Positions 9,671 through 18,577 of a stretch of DNA of 64,000 bases are shown here, in pieces. A model generated the notes under the pieces. It did no database searches. It worked only from the letters and a program-made list of their open reading frames with translations, and was not told the origin of the DNA. How positions within the stretch are numbered: the first letter of the stretch is position 1; the number at the start of each line of letters is the position of its first letter. Made by a program: the position numbers and the translations under genes. The DNA lies in contig NZ_FWYB01000005.1 of assembly GCF_900176505.1 (NCBI RefSeq), forward strand, positions 248,001-312,000. The letters run 5' to 3'. This DNA comes from Pedobacter nyackensis. Its GTDB lineage: Bacteria > Bacteroidota > Bacteroidia > Sphingobacteriales > Sphingobacteriaceae.

Positions 9671-11368
9671 TTAATCAGTGTAGGCATCAGTAACACAGCC
9701 TTCACTGGCATCGCTTACTTGTTTAAGGTATTTGTAGAGTACTCCTTTGGTGACGGGTGGTGGCAACTGTGTCCAAACCGCTCGGCGGGTAGCCAGTTGC
9801 TCATCCGTAAGGTGAACATCTATAGAGTTATTCACTGCATCAATGGTGATGACGTCGTCGTCATGTACCAAGGCAATGTTTCCGCCATCCCAAGCTTCAG
9901 GTGTGATGTGACCAACTACAAAACCGTGTGTTCCACCAGAGAAACGTCCGTCTGTAATCAATGCTACCGATTTGCCTAAGCCTGCGCCAATAATCAATGA
10001 AGTAGGTTTCAACATCTCCGGCATACCAGGCGCTCCTTTAGGACCAACCTGTCTGATTACCACTACATCTCCGCTTTTCACTCTTCCACTCTGGATACCG
10101 GCCATAAGAGATTTCTCTCCATCAAATACACGTGCCGGACCGGTGAATTTCTCACCTTCTTTACCACTGATTTTCGCTACAGAACCTTTTGGCGCGAGGT
10201 TACCATAAAGCATTTGCAGGTGACCAGTTTCTTTGATCGGGTTTTCTACAGGGAAAATGATTTTTTGAGTATCAAAATCCAGGTCGATTGCTTCTGCAAC
10301 ATTTTCCGCTAAAGTTTTACCGGTAACGGTTAAACAATCACCATGGATCAATCCAACTTTTAATAAATATTTTAATACAGCCGGTACACCACCAATCTCA
10401 TGCAGATCTTCCATTAAGTAAGTTCCGCTTGGTTTTAAATCGCCTAATACCGGAGTACTATCGCTAACTCTTTGGAAATCTTCCAATTTTAAGCTCAAAC
10501 CAACTGATTTAGCCATTGCAATTAAGTGCAATACCGCATTGGTAGAACCACCTAATACGATAACGGTTACAATTGCATTGTGAAATGCTTTGTCGGTCAT
10601 GATATCAGAAGGAAGGATGTTTTTTTCTAACAGAATGCGGATATATTTTCCGGCATCTGTACATTCTTTCTTTTTCTCGTCGCTTGTGGCAGGATAAGAG
10701 GAACTGTAAGGTAAACTCATACCCAAAGCCTCAATTGCCGAAGCCATAGTATTTGCAGTATACATACCGCCACATGAACCGGCTCCCGGACAAGCGTTTT
10801 TGATTACCCCCTGGAAATCTTCTTCTTCTAAATTACCTGCTAATTTTTGGCCTAAAGCTTCAAAAGCAGATACTATATTTAATGAGGCACCTTTATATTT
10901 TCCGGAGTGGATACTTCCACCGTATACCATGATAGACGGGCGGTTTAAACGGCCCATTGCCATGATCGATCCGGGCATGTTTTTATCGCAGCCAGGAACG
11001 GTAATCAAACCATCATAATATTGTCCACCACAAATGGTTTCAATAGAATCTGCGATTACATCTCTGGATACCAATGAGTAACGCATGCCGTCTGTACCGT
11101 TAGACATACCATCACTTACGCCGATGGTACCAAAGGTTAAACCAACCATATCATTGTTCCAGACACCTTCTTTTACAATTTGAGCCAGATCATTTAAGTG
11201 CATATTGCAGGTATTTCCATCATATCCCATGCTGGCAATACCGACCTGCGCTTTATCCATATCTGCTTTGGTCAATCCAATTCCGTACAACATCGCCTGT
11301 GCAGCTGGTTGTGTAGGGTCTTGTGTAAAAGTTTTACTGTAACGGTTAATTTCTGGTGTTTGTGACAT
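9671..11368 (-). CDS. ilvD: Dihydroxy-acid dehydratase
   Basis: Fe-S dehydratase making 2-oxoisovalerate and 2-oxo-3-methylvalerate. Conserved cluster Cys residues are in [10 protein letters not shown] and [17 protein letters not shown], with the third near DGNTCN at about residues 50-55. The C-terminal active-site region [15 protein letters not shown] is present. 565 residues, normal for the short IlvD type. It is second in the operon, 37 bases after ilvE. Confidence 0.98.
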   Translation of the reverse strand: MSQTPEINRYSKTFTQDPTQPAAQAMLYGIGLTKADMDKAQVGIASMGYDGNTCNMHLNDLAQIVKEGVWNNDMVGLTFGTIGVSDGMSNGTDGMRYSLVSRDVIADSIETICGGQYYDGLITVPGCDKNMPGSIMAMGRLNRPSIMVYGGSIHSGKYKGASLNIVSAFEALGQKLAGNLEEEDFQGVIKNACPGAGSCGGMYTANTMASAIEALGMSLPYSSSYPATSDEKKKECTDAGKYIRILLEKNILPSDIMTDKAFHNAIVTVIVLGGSTNAVLHLIAMAKSVGLSLKLEDFQRVSDSTPVLGDLKPSGTYLMEDLHEIGGVPAVLKYLLKVGLIHGDCLTVTGKTLAENVAEAIDLDFDTQKIIFPVENPIKETGHLQMLYGNLAPKGSVAKISGKEGEKFTGPARVFDGEKSLMAGIQSGRVKSGDVVVIRQVGPKGAPGMPEMLKPTSLIIGAGLGKSVALITDGRFSGGTHGFVVGHITPEAWDGGNIALVHDDDVITIDAVNNSIDVHLTDEQLATRRAVWTQLPPPVTKGVLYKYLKQVSDASEGCVTDAYTD

Positions 11369-11405
11369 AATATGTGGTTAGGTCGTTTTTTTTAAGTGTG
11401 TTTTA

Positions 11406-12296
11406 TTATATGATTACTTCGTAGTTCTGTTTTTCTAAAACCAGGCATTTATAAGTACGTTGTATAGTTGCACCAATGGTATCTACCCATCTTATTGGGA
11501 ATTTATATTCATCGATTGAAGCTATTCCGGCAATTTCAGAAGCAGTACCACAGAAAAAGGCACTGTCGGCATGTTTCAAGTCAGTTACCGTTAAATGTTT
11601 TTCTATTACTTCAATATCCAGAATCCGGCATAGTTCTATTACGGTAGCACGGGTAATGCCTGGTAAAATGTTTCCTAATGGAGGAGTAAACAATTTTCCA
11701 TTCTTTTCTATAAATACATTGGCACCAGGAGCTTCTGCAATATTCTGGTTCATGTCCAATAATAATGCTTCATCAAAACCTTTGCTTTTAGCTTCGGTTG
11801 TGGCCAATATAGAATTTACATAGTTACCGCTGACTTTAGCCTCTATTTGTGTCGATTTAGGGTTTGGTCTTTCGTAACTTGAAATGCAAACTTTTAACTG
11901 TTCATTTCCAAGGTAAGCTCCCCATTCCCATGCGCAGATCATGATGGATGGTTTGGTTCCCCCAATCAGCGACATGTTAGGCGAACAAAAGATTAGCGGT
12001 CTGATGTAAGCATTTTTCAAATTGTTTAATTCCAGCAACCTATAGGTTTGTTTGATCAGGTCATTTACATCCCAATTGAAGGGGATATGAACCAATTCGG
12101 CCGAACGCTTTAAACGTTCGAAATGTTCACGGGCTTTAAAAACCCTGGTACCATTATGCGTGTTGTATGCTCTTATTCCTTCAAATACAGCATAGCCATA
12201 ATGTAATGACTGCCCGTAAATATCTGCAGTCGTGTTAGTTGCTTTTTGAAACTGGCCGTTTAAATAAAGCACTGTATTTGAATTGAAATATTGCAT
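11406..12296 (-). CDS. ilvE: Branched-chain amino acid aminotransferase
   Basis: Class IV PLP aminotransferase, 296 residues, last step of Val, Ile and Leu synthesis. The likely PLP Lys is in IEAKVSGNYVNSILA near residue 155; GVNVFIE-type (here PGANVFIEKNGKLFTPPLG) and ILPGITRATVIEL segments are typical. First structural gene of the cluster, preceded by a leader ORF and an intrinsic terminator, so its transcription is probably attenuated. Start ATG at 12296, 35 bases after the terminator stem. Confidence 0.95.
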   Translation of the reverse strand: MQYFNSNTVLYLNGQFQKATNTTADIYGQSLHYGYAVFEGIRAYNTHNGTRVFKAREHFERLKRSAELVHIPFNWDVNDLIKQTYRLLELNNLKNAYIRPLIFCSPNMSLIGGTKPSIMICAWEWGAYLGNEQLKVCISSYERPNPKSTQIEAKVSGNYVNSILATTEAKSKGFDEALLLDMNQNIAEAPGANVFIEKNGKLFTPPLGNILPGITRATVIELCRILDIEVIEKHLTVTDLKHADSAFFCGTASEIAGIASIDEYKFPIRWVDTIGATIQRTYKCLVLEKQNYEVII

Positions 12297-12330
12297 TTGG
12301 TTCTAGGTATGTTTTGTTAGGTATTTTTCC

Positions 12331-12361
12331 ATTAAAAAAGCGCCACTTTTGGGGGGCGCTT
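12331..12361 (-). terminator. Leader terminator (attenuator) upstream of ilvE
   Basis: On the minus strand the arms are AAGCGCC (12361-12355) and GGCGCTT (12344-12338), a perfect 7-bp stem with a 10-nt loop, followed by a run of T. It lies 28 bases after the leader ORF stop and 35 before ilvE. The 5' arm AGCGCC can alternatively pair with GGCGCT in the last codons of the leader ORF (12398-12393), giving mutually exclusive anti-terminator and terminator structures. Confidence 0.85.
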
Positions 12362-12388
12362 GCGTATATTTTTTTATTAAATACTCAT

Positions 12389-12472
12389 TTACAGCGCCTT
12401 ATCCTTCTGAAGAATCAGAAGAAGAATAATGTTAATAATGACATTAAATAAGACGGTAATTGAACGGTTCAT
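12389..12472 (-). CDS. Branched-chain amino acid leader peptide (ilv attenuator)
   Basis: 27-codon ORF starting at 12472 and stopping with TAA at 12389-12391. Fourteen of 27 residues are Ile (6), Leu (6) or Val (2), and residues 11-21 read VIINIILLLIL. The final codons (GCG CTG before the stop) contain the GGCGCT segment able to sequester the terminator 5' arm. A small hairpin (CTTCTGA/TCAGAAG) overlaps codons just after the Ile/Leu block. This is the classical arrangement in which ribosome stalling at Ile/Leu/Val codons exposes the anti-terminator, while a ribosome reaching the stop codon masks it. No strong Shine-Dalgarno is seen, as is usual in Bacteroidota. Confidence 0.85.
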   Translation of the reverse strand: MNRSITVLFNVIINIILLLILQKDKAL

Positions 12473-12503
12473 CTTTCTCTTTATTTGTTGTTGCTTTATA
12501 AAT

Positions 12504-12534
12504 CCAATTTAGTAGTTGCTATCTAAAGTTCCAA
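12504..12534 (-). promoter_or_regulatory. Candidate promoter of the ilv/leu operon
   Basis: On the minus strand TTGG (12534-12531), a 19-base spacer, then TAAATTGG (12511-12504). This is close to the Bacteroidota consensus TTTG-N19-TAnnTTTG, with one deviation in each box. The implied start site near 12497 lies about 25 bases before the leader ORF, which fits an attenuator transcript. Confidence 0.4.
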
Positions 12535-12540
12535 TAGCTG

Positions 12541-13000
12541 CTGAAAAATAATTGAAAAAAAATATAATTTTGATTTATTTTAAATATACAGATTTTAATT
12601 TGCTAAAACCATACTTATTGGTATGTTGATTGGTTGTTGCTATACCAAATATGATTTCGGTATTCGGTATAGGCTTTATGCTTGCATTGTAATTTTGAGT
12701 AATTTCTTCCTAAAACTGAGTGAGAGGCTAAAAAACTTGATCAAAATCATGTTTTTATTGGTTATCACATTTATGTTTAAGATGCTGAATTTTTCATTAG
12801 TATATATTTTCTTTTTAAAGGTTATGAAGCTATCATAAGCATATTTTTCACGTAGCATTGATTGATTCTTGCGTTCAAGAACTCGCAAGCTCGGTTCATT
12901 GCTGTTTGTAAGCGGTATGCTTATGATGGTTTCAGTAGCATACTTCGCAGCTTCTTCGGGCTCAGGATGACGAAGCGCTAAAAAATATCAGCTCATAAAA
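12541..13000. other. AT-rich intergenic region, no gene supported
   Basis: Short open frames here (12623-12838 plus, 12676-12888 minus) overlap one another, are of low complexity and resemble no protein I know. The stretch contains an imperfect 18-bp inverted repeat (see separate entry). It also contains a GC-richer tail (about 12870-12985) whose complement includes CGTCATCCTGAGC, a string that recurs in intergenic repeats of many Bacteroidota. No promoter or RNA gene could be called. Confidence 0.5.
12826..12933. repeat. Imperfect 18-bp inverted repeat pair
   Basis: Left arm 12826-12843 and right arm 12916-12933 match at 16 of 18 positions when one is complemented; the 12-bp core ATCATAAGCATA / TATGCTTATGAT is perfect. 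The 72-base interior has no ORF. It may be a small MITE-like or REP-like element between the ilv and atp clusters. Confidence 0.4.
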
Positions 13001-13028
13001 AAAGCCCTTTGAATTTTCAAAGGGCTTT
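13001..13028 (-). terminator. Terminator of the atpD-atpC transcript
   Basis: Near-perfect stem AAAGCCCTTTGAA (13001-13013) / TTCAAAGGGCTTT (13016-13028), 20 bases after the atpC stop. On the minus strand it is followed by a run of T (complement of the A run at 12997-13003). Symmetric A/T flanks would also let it stop plus-strand transcripts. Confidence 0.8.
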
Positions 13029-13048
13029 CAATATTGTATGATAAAATA

Positions 13049-13291
13049 TTAAGCAACCCCTTCGGCCAAAACAATAATTTTGTTTTTTAAGACCTCAACC
13101 ACACCACCTTTAATAATAAAGGTATTATCGCCGGTTTTGCTTTTAATAATTACGGGGCCATCCTCCAAAGTAGAAATAATAGGAGCATGGTCGTGCAAAA
13201 TCTGGAACGAGCCCATAGTTCCCGGTACAGTAACCGCAGTTACTTCGCCTTCAAAAACTTTCTTGTCTGGTGTTAATATTTCTAGTGTCAT
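13049..13291 (-). CDS. atpC: F1F0-ATP synthase epsilon subunit (short form)
   Basis: 80-residue protein covering only the N-terminal beta-sandwich of AtpC (MTLEILTPDKKVFEGEVTAV, then PGTMGSFQILHDHAPIISTL). It lacks the C-terminal two-helix inhibitory domain of the approximately 135-residue E. coli subunit; such short epsilon proteins are known in Bacteroidota. It lies downstream of atpD on the same strand with a 115-base gap that carries a hairpin. Confidence 0.93.
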   Translation of the reverse strand: MTLEILTPDKKVFEGEVTAVTVPGTMGSFQILHDHAPIISTLEDGPVIIKSKTGDNTFIIKGGVVEVLKNKIIVLAEGVA

Positions 13292-13346
13292 TGTTGTTCG
13301 TACTTTGGTATCCTTAATCAGATTTAAGTATTTAGTGTTTATACCT

Positions 13347-13387
13347 GGTATTTAGGCAATTTGCGGGATGCATTTTGCCTAAATATC
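13347..13387 (-). other. Hairpin in the atpD-atpC gap
   Basis: Stem with core TATTTAGGCAA (13349-13359) / TTGCCTAAATA (13375-13385), extendable by a G-T and a G-C pair, with a 15-nt loop. It lies 20 bases after atpD stops. On the minus strand there is no clear U tract, so a processing site or partial terminator is more likely than a full terminator. It could help set the 3 beta : 1 epsilon ratio. Confidence 0.5.
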
Positions 13388-13406
13388 AAGTGCTAACAGC
13401 TAATTA

Positions 13407-14927
<1,521 letters not shown>

Positions 14928-14979
14928 TTATAAATATCAAATTGTTAAAGGCCCTTTTATAAGCCTACAATTCGGTTTG

Positions 14980-14987
14980 CAAAGTTA
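14980..14987 (-). promoter_or_regulatory. Candidate -7 box for atpD
   Basis: TAACTTTG on the minus strand matches the Bacteroidota -7 element TAnnTTTG exactly. It lies 71 bases upstream of the atpD start in the divergent gap with the reductase gene. A matching TTTG 19 bases upstream is not seen, so support rests on the one box and its position. Confidence 0.4.
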
Positions 14988-15128
14988 AAATTTTTATACA
15001 AGAATTGTATATATAAATAAAAAGTTTTTCAACAGTTTTTTAAATGGTATTTTAGCAGATATAAAAGCAGTGCGAAAATTAACGTTTTACGGGGCTTTAT
15101 AGTTGTAAATAAAGACATTAACATTCTT

Positions 15129-16040
15129 ATGAGAACAATACTAGTAACAGGCAGCAACGGACTTTTAGGTCAGAAATTAACAGAGCGATTACTGGAAACC
15201 AAGCAGTTTAATTTAATAGCTACTTCAAAAGGGGAGAATCGTTATCCTGTTCAGGAGGGTTATACCTACGCTGAAATGGATATTCTTGATCCTGATAATG
15301 TGCGTAGTGTTGTTGAAAAATACCAGCCTGATGCTATTATCCACACGGCAGCAATGACCAATGTGGATACTTGCGAAGCGCAAAAGGAATTGGCTTACGA
15401 ATTAAACGTAACTGCAGTTAAAACATTGGTGTCACTTTGTGAACAACATAACATACAGCTGGTTCACTTGTCTACCGATTTTATATTCGATGGGGCTCAT
15501 GGTCCGTACGACGAACTGGCAGCTCCTAATCCATTAAGTTATTATGGCGTTACAAAGCTTGAAGCGGAAGAAGTAATTAAAACCTCTAAGTGCCGTTGGG
15601 CTATATTACGAACCATTCTGGTGTATGGTATTGTAAGTGATATGAGCCGGAGCAATATTGTATTATGGGCAAAGGGGGCGCTTGAAAAGGGAGATCCGAT
15701 CAATGTTGTAAATGATCAGTGGCGAATGCCTACCCTGGCCGAAGATTTGGCTGATTGTTGTTTGCTTGCTGTTGAAAAAGGCGCTCATGGTGTTTACAAT
15801 GTTTCGGGCAAGGATATGATGAGTATTTCAGAATTAGTAGGCCGTGTAGCAGACTTTTGGCACTTGGATAGAAGTCTGACTCATGAGATCAGTTCTGAAA
15901 GTTTAAACCAATCTGCAAAAAGGCCGGTTCGTACTGGCTTTATATTAGATAAGACAATTGCTGATCTGGGTTATAATCCTCGTAGTTTTGAAGAAGGCCT
16001 GGCGATTGTTGATCAACAATTGAGACTGCGCTTAGCTTAA
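15129..16040 (+). CDS. dTDP-4-dehydrorhamnose reductase-like SDR protein (RmlD family)
   Basis: Extended short-chain dehydrogenase, 303 residues. NAD(P)-binding motif TGSNGLLGQKL at residues 7-17 and the catalytic YYGVTKLEAEE near residue 138. The STDFIFDGAHGPYDE segment is characteristic of RmlD-like proteins. The family reduces dTDP-4-dehydrorhamnose; no other rhamnose gene is nearby, so it may act on another nucleotide sugar or metabolite. It is divergent from atpD and stands alone as a transcription unit. Confidence 0.75.
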   Translation: MRTILVTGSNGLLGQKLTERLLETKQFNLIATSKGENRYPVQEGYTYAEMDILDPDNVRSVVEKYQPDAIIHTAAMTNVDTCEAQKELAYELNVTAVKTLVSLCEQHNIQLVHLSTDFIFDGAHGPYDELAAPNPLSYYGVTKLEAEEVIKTSKCRWAILRTILVYGIVSDMSRSNIVLWAKGALEKGDPINVVNDQWRMPTLAEDLADCCLLAVEKGAHGVYNVSGKDMMSISELVGRVADFWHLDRSLTHEISSESLNQSAKRPVRTGFILDKTIADLGYNPRSFEEGLAIVDQQLRLRLA

Positions 16041-16058
16041 GTTCAGTTATCCTTAATA

Positions 16059-16160
16059 GTAAATCCAGCTTAAATGAAAAGCATGTATATGGTAAATCCA
16101 GCTTTTTACGGTAAAACATGGACCTGACATGGACTAGACATGGACTTACCATGGACTTGC
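16059..16160. repeat. Intergenic repeats: 12-bp direct pair and four 11-bp tandem copies
   Basis: GTAAATCCAGCTT occurs at 16059-16071 and again at 16093-16105. It is followed by four abutting 11-base units at 16117-16160: CATGGACCTGA, CATGGACTAGA, CATGGACTTAC, CATGGACTTGC. All units begin CATGGAC. The array lies 77 bases after the reductase stop and 200 before the peroxiredoxin. It is not in any supported ORF. Confidence 0.75.
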
Positions 16161-16316
16161 TATAGGGAGTTATACCGGAATGTGCTGTCTATCATGTTGT
16201 TATTGCTTAAATTTAAATGTTTTTTTGACAAATATGATCGTTTTTTTTGTTAAATCTGTTTTCTCTACAAAATCTGTTTTATTTTTTTGGTCTTGAGTAA
16301 ACTGTCTATAATTATT

Positions 16317-16324
16317 TAAGTTTG
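16317..16324 (+). promoter_or_regulatory. Candidate -7 box for the peroxiredoxin gene
   Basis: TAAGTTTG matches the Bacteroidota TAnnTTTG element exactly, 38 bases before the ATG at 16363. A TTG lies 21 bases upstream (16293-16295), slightly off the preferred 19-base spacing. Confidence 0.45.
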
Positions 16325-16362
16325 GGAAGATAATTAATAGTACACCTAATAAATATATTGAT

Positions 16363-16827
16363 ATGGCCTTACAAGTTGGCGACAAAGCCCCAGATTTTAC
16401 ATTGTTCAATTCAGAGTTGAAAGAAGTTTCATTAGCTGATTATAAAGGAAAGAAACTCGTAGTTCATTTCTTCCCAATGGCTTTTACAGGCGTATGCACA
16501 GCACAACTGTGTACAATGAGAGATAGCTTTGGTTATTATGAAGGAATGAATGCACATGTTGTAGGTATTTCTGTGGATTCACCTTTTACTTTGGCAAAAT
16601 TCAAAGAAGAACAATCGTATCAGTTCCCTTTACTTTCTGATTTTAATAAAGAAACCTCTCAGGCATTTGGTGCTTTTTATGAAGATTTCGTATTTAATCT
16701 GAAAGGAGTTTCTAAAAGAGCAGCTTTTGTGATTAATGAAGAAGGAAAAGTTATTCATTCTGAAGTTTTAGATGTAGCGACGGATATGCCTGATTTTGAT
16801 GCAATTAAACGCTCAGTTGAAGCTTAA
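16363..16827 (+). CDS. Peroxiredoxin (AhpC/TSA-family redoxin)
   Basis: 154-residue thiol peroxidase fold beginning MALQVGDKAPDFTLFNSELK. The peroxidatic Cys is in FTGVCTAQLCTMRD near residue 46, with another Cys five residues later; VVGISVDSPFTLAKFKEE is typical of the family. Reduces peroxides with electrons from a thioredoxin-like partner. A 2-Cys versus 1-Cys mechanism cannot be settled from sequence alone, although CTAQLC could form an intramolecular pair. Monocistronic; the tRNA-Arg promoter begins 46 bases downstream. Confidence 0.88.
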   Translation: MALQVGDKAPDFTLFNSELKEVSLADYKGKKLVVHFFPMAFTGVCTAQLCTMRDSFGYYEGMNAHVVGISVDSPFTLAKFKEEQSYQFPLLSDFNKETSQAFGAFYEDFVFNLKGVSKRAAFVINEEGKVIHSEVLDVATDMPDFDAIKRSVEA

Positions 16828-16872
16828 ACTTAGTTTTGCAAGGTAGGGATTTGAAAAAAAATGAAAATAATA

Positions 16873-16903
16873 TTTGTATATTCAATTTCAAATACTACTT
16901 TTG
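16873..16903 (+). promoter_or_regulatory. Promoter of tRNA-Arg
   Basis: TTTG (16873-16876), exactly 19 bases, then TACTTTTG (16896-16903). This is a perfect match to the Bacteroidota sigma-A consensus TTTG-N19-TAnnTTTG. The predicted start near 16910 is about 17 bases before the mature tRNA 5' end. Confidence 0.85.
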
Positions 16904-16926
16904 CAGTCCGTTAACGAAACGGAAAT

Positions 16927-17000
16927 GCATTTGTAGCTCAATTGGATAGAGCATCTCACTACGGATGAGAAGGTTTGGGGTTCGAATCCCTACAAGTGCA
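16927..17000 (+). tRNA. tRNA-Arg (anticodon ACG)
   Basis: Complete cloverleaf: acceptor GCATTTG / CAAGTGC, D stem GCTC/GAGC, anticodon stem TCTCA/TGAGA around loop CTACGGA (anticodon ACG, decoding CGN through inosine), T stem TGGGG/CCCTA with TTCGAAT loop, discriminator A. CCA is not encoded. 74 bases, with its own promoter and terminator. Confidence 0.96.
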
Positions 17001-17247
17001 CTTTAGAGGATTCAGTATTATTAGTAATATTGAATCCTCTTTTTTTGTACCATAAATTGCTGGTAATCTGATAGATAAGATTTACGGCTTCATTGATTTT
17101 GGGGGTTCGATGGTTTCCGTCGATAAAAGTCCACTTTTCATAAAATATCGAACCCATCATCTGGCGTTTTCCAACAACATCTGCGTTCAGATACATTAAA
17201 TCTAGTTTTTTTAGGTTTTCGCTGCAAACTTCTCCAGAATATACACG
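16990..17247 (-). pseudogene. C-terminal remnant of a serine site-specific recombinase
   Basis: Open frame on the minus strand from 17247 that resembles the C-terminal tail of Bacteroidota resolvase-type recombinases: YSGEVCSENLKKLD, LNADVVGKRQMMGSIF, then HRTPKINEAVNLI. The catalytic N-terminal domain and zinc ribbon are absent, a stop lies immediately upstream (17248-17250), and the frame runs into the tRNA terminator. The recognisable part spans about 17047-17247. It marks a former integrated element beside tRNA-Arg. Identification is from memory of the family tail, so moderate confidence. Confidence 0.6.
17005..17046 (+). terminator. Terminator of tRNA-Arg
   Basis: Long stem: AGAGGATTCA (17005-17014) pairs with TGAATCCTCT (17031-17040), extended inward by GTATTA/TAATAT with a TTAG loop, then six T at 17041-17046. 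Starts four bases after the tRNA. Confidence 0.9.
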
Positions 17248-17358
17248 TTAAGTACTTTAAACGCGATTTTATGCAGCGCTACTGCGAAACCAAATCTCAT
17301 TTGGGAATCTGGAGTGATTGGTAGAGCTCAAGTATCCACTAGAGGTGCAGAATCTGGA

Positions 17359-18381
17359 TCAAAATGAATTTCTATCAATGATCAAGAATGGGTTTTCTAA
17401 GCTTTCTCTTTTGTTTTTGATAATCATATTTGCCATATCTGTCCCCATTTTTACGAAGTCACTTGTGATGGTGGTTATTCCCTCGGCAATTACACTTTTT
17501 AAAGGAGTCTCATTGTAGGATACCACTCCAATATCTCTTCCTAAACTCCAATTGTTAGATTTTGATTTTTGAATTAAACGGACAAGATCGTTGTCATCCG
17601 TAGTAATATAGAGGTCATGTTTCCTGAATTTGAAATTTTCTGTATCCCTTACGACTTCAGTTGACAGTTTGTACTCTTTGACAAAACTTTCGAATCCGGT
17701 GATTATTTCGTACGATCTGGAATTACTGGAAAACAAAAGTACAACCCTTTTATACTTTTCTATCCTTATGATATGGGTTTTAAGAAGGTTATAGATGTCT
17801 TTCTCATAGTTTTGGCAAACAAACGGGTACTTAGCACCAAAATCTTTCATTCCTGCATCGAGCAGATATAGTTTTTTTTGATCCAGCTGCATTAGTATCC
17901 GCTCTGTTTGTTTGTGTATTTCTGGCATAATTACAAAGGTATTGTAATGAGCAGCATGATTACTAATCAGGGTTTCAAAGACTTTAATGTTATGGTGATG
18001 AAAATAAATATCCACAGTAGCACTACCCTTTATTTGTTTCACGAATGCATTATATAAGATTTCCCTGTAAGGGTTAAATGTGCTCATCAGCAAAAAAATG
18101 TTTTTGTCTGCAGGTAGACTTGATTTCGTGACAAAATATCCTTTTCCTGGTATTGAATCTATGATGCCTGCGTTGCGCAGTTCGCCAAATGCTTTAAATA
18201 TCGACCCGCGGGCAATTGAAAAATCAGCAGCTATAGAATTCACAGAAGGGAGCATGTCTCCCAATTTCAATTTACCTGATGAAATAGATTCCCGAACAGA
18301 TTGCATAATCTGTTTATAAATAGGTAAAGAGTTGCTGTTGTTGATTGTGATAACAGAGGTATTACCAGGTATGTTTTCCAT
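17359..18381 (-). CDS. GntR-type transcriptional regulator with LacI-like sugar-sensor domain
   Basis: 340 residues. A winged-helix GntR domain occupies residues 18-90 (IYKQIMQSVRESISSGKL, then LPSVNSIAADFSIARGSIFK, ending PGKGYFVTKSS). The rest resembles a periplasmic-binding-protein fold sensor (residues about 100-335) rather than the FCD or UTRA domains of most GntR proteins. It is divergent from murQ and the permease gene, with 196 bases between starts that include a candidate operator, so it probably controls them and senses an amino sugar or its phosphate. A TACCTTTG box at 18432-18425 (minus) fits a -7 element. Confidence 0.85.
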   Translation of the reverse strand: MENIPGNTSVITINNSNSLPIYKQIMQSVRESISSGKLKLGDMLPSVNSIAADFSIARGSIFKAFGELRNAGIIDSIPGKGYFVTKSSLPADKNIFLLMSTFNPYREILYNAFVKQIKGSATVDIYFHHHNIKVFETLISNHAAHYNTFVIMPEIHKQTERILMQLDQKKLYLLDAGMKDFGAKYPFVCQNYEKDIYNLLKTHIIRIEKYKRVVLLFSSNSRSYEIITGFESFVKEYKLSTEVVRDTENFKFRKHDLYITTDDNDLVRLIQKSKSNNWSLGRDIGVVSYNETPLKSVIAEGITTITSDFVKMGTDMANMIIKNKRESLENPFLIIDRNSF

Positions 18382-18424
18382 TGTTCAGTCTAGATTGTCA
18401 ATAACAAGCTTTAAGATTATTTTC

Positions 18425-18432
18425 CAAAGGTA
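18425..18432 (-). promoter_or_regulatory. Candidate -7 box for the GntR-type regulator
   Basis: TACCTTTG on the minus strand matches TAnnTTTG exactly, 43 bases upstream of the regulator ATG at 18381. No clear TTTG is seen 19 bases further upstream. Confidence 0.35.
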
Positions 18433-18499
18433 AATGTTGTTTTATGATCTGGTGCATGCTAGTCTATCTTTTTTAAAGAATAATTATTGAGCTATTGTT

Positions 18500-18531
18500 T
18501 TTGAAGTTACAATAATTTATTTCTATACTTG
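18500..18531 (+). promoter_or_regulatory. Candidate promoter of murQ and the permease gene
   Basis: TTTG at 18500-18503, a 20-base spacer, then TATACTTG at 18524-18531 (one mismatch to TAnnTTTG). The predicted start near 18538 lies downstream of the first in-frame ATG (18536), which favours translation from 18578. Confidence 0.4.
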
Positions 18532-18535
18532 ATGT

Positions 18536-18559
18536 ATGAACCAGTATGAACCAGTTCAT
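18536..18559 (+). promoter_or_regulatory. Candidate operator at the murQ transcription start
   Basis: ATGAACCAGT is directly repeated (18536-18545, 18546-18555), and the second copy forms a perfect inverted repeat ATGAAC-CA-GTTCAT (18546-18559). Its position just downstream of the predicted start site and upstream of the preferred start codon suits a repressor site for the divergent GntR-type protein. Confidence 0.4.
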
Positions 18560-18577
18560 TATTATAAAGTATACTAT

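Noticed and set aside
12623..12888. Overlapping short ORFs on both strands (71 and 70 codons) between ilv leader and atpC
   Set aside because: Low-complexity AT-rich translations, complementary to one another, no family resemblance and no promoter.
16200..16409. 69-codon minus-strand ORF overlapping the peroxiredoxin start
   Set aside because: Overlaps a well-supported gene and its promoter box; lysine/phenylalanine-rich translation typical of AT-rich antisense.
16927..17046. Possible attachment-site duplication of the tRNA 3' end within the window
   Set aside because: I did not find a second copy of the tRNA 3' sequence further right, so no att site can be called here.
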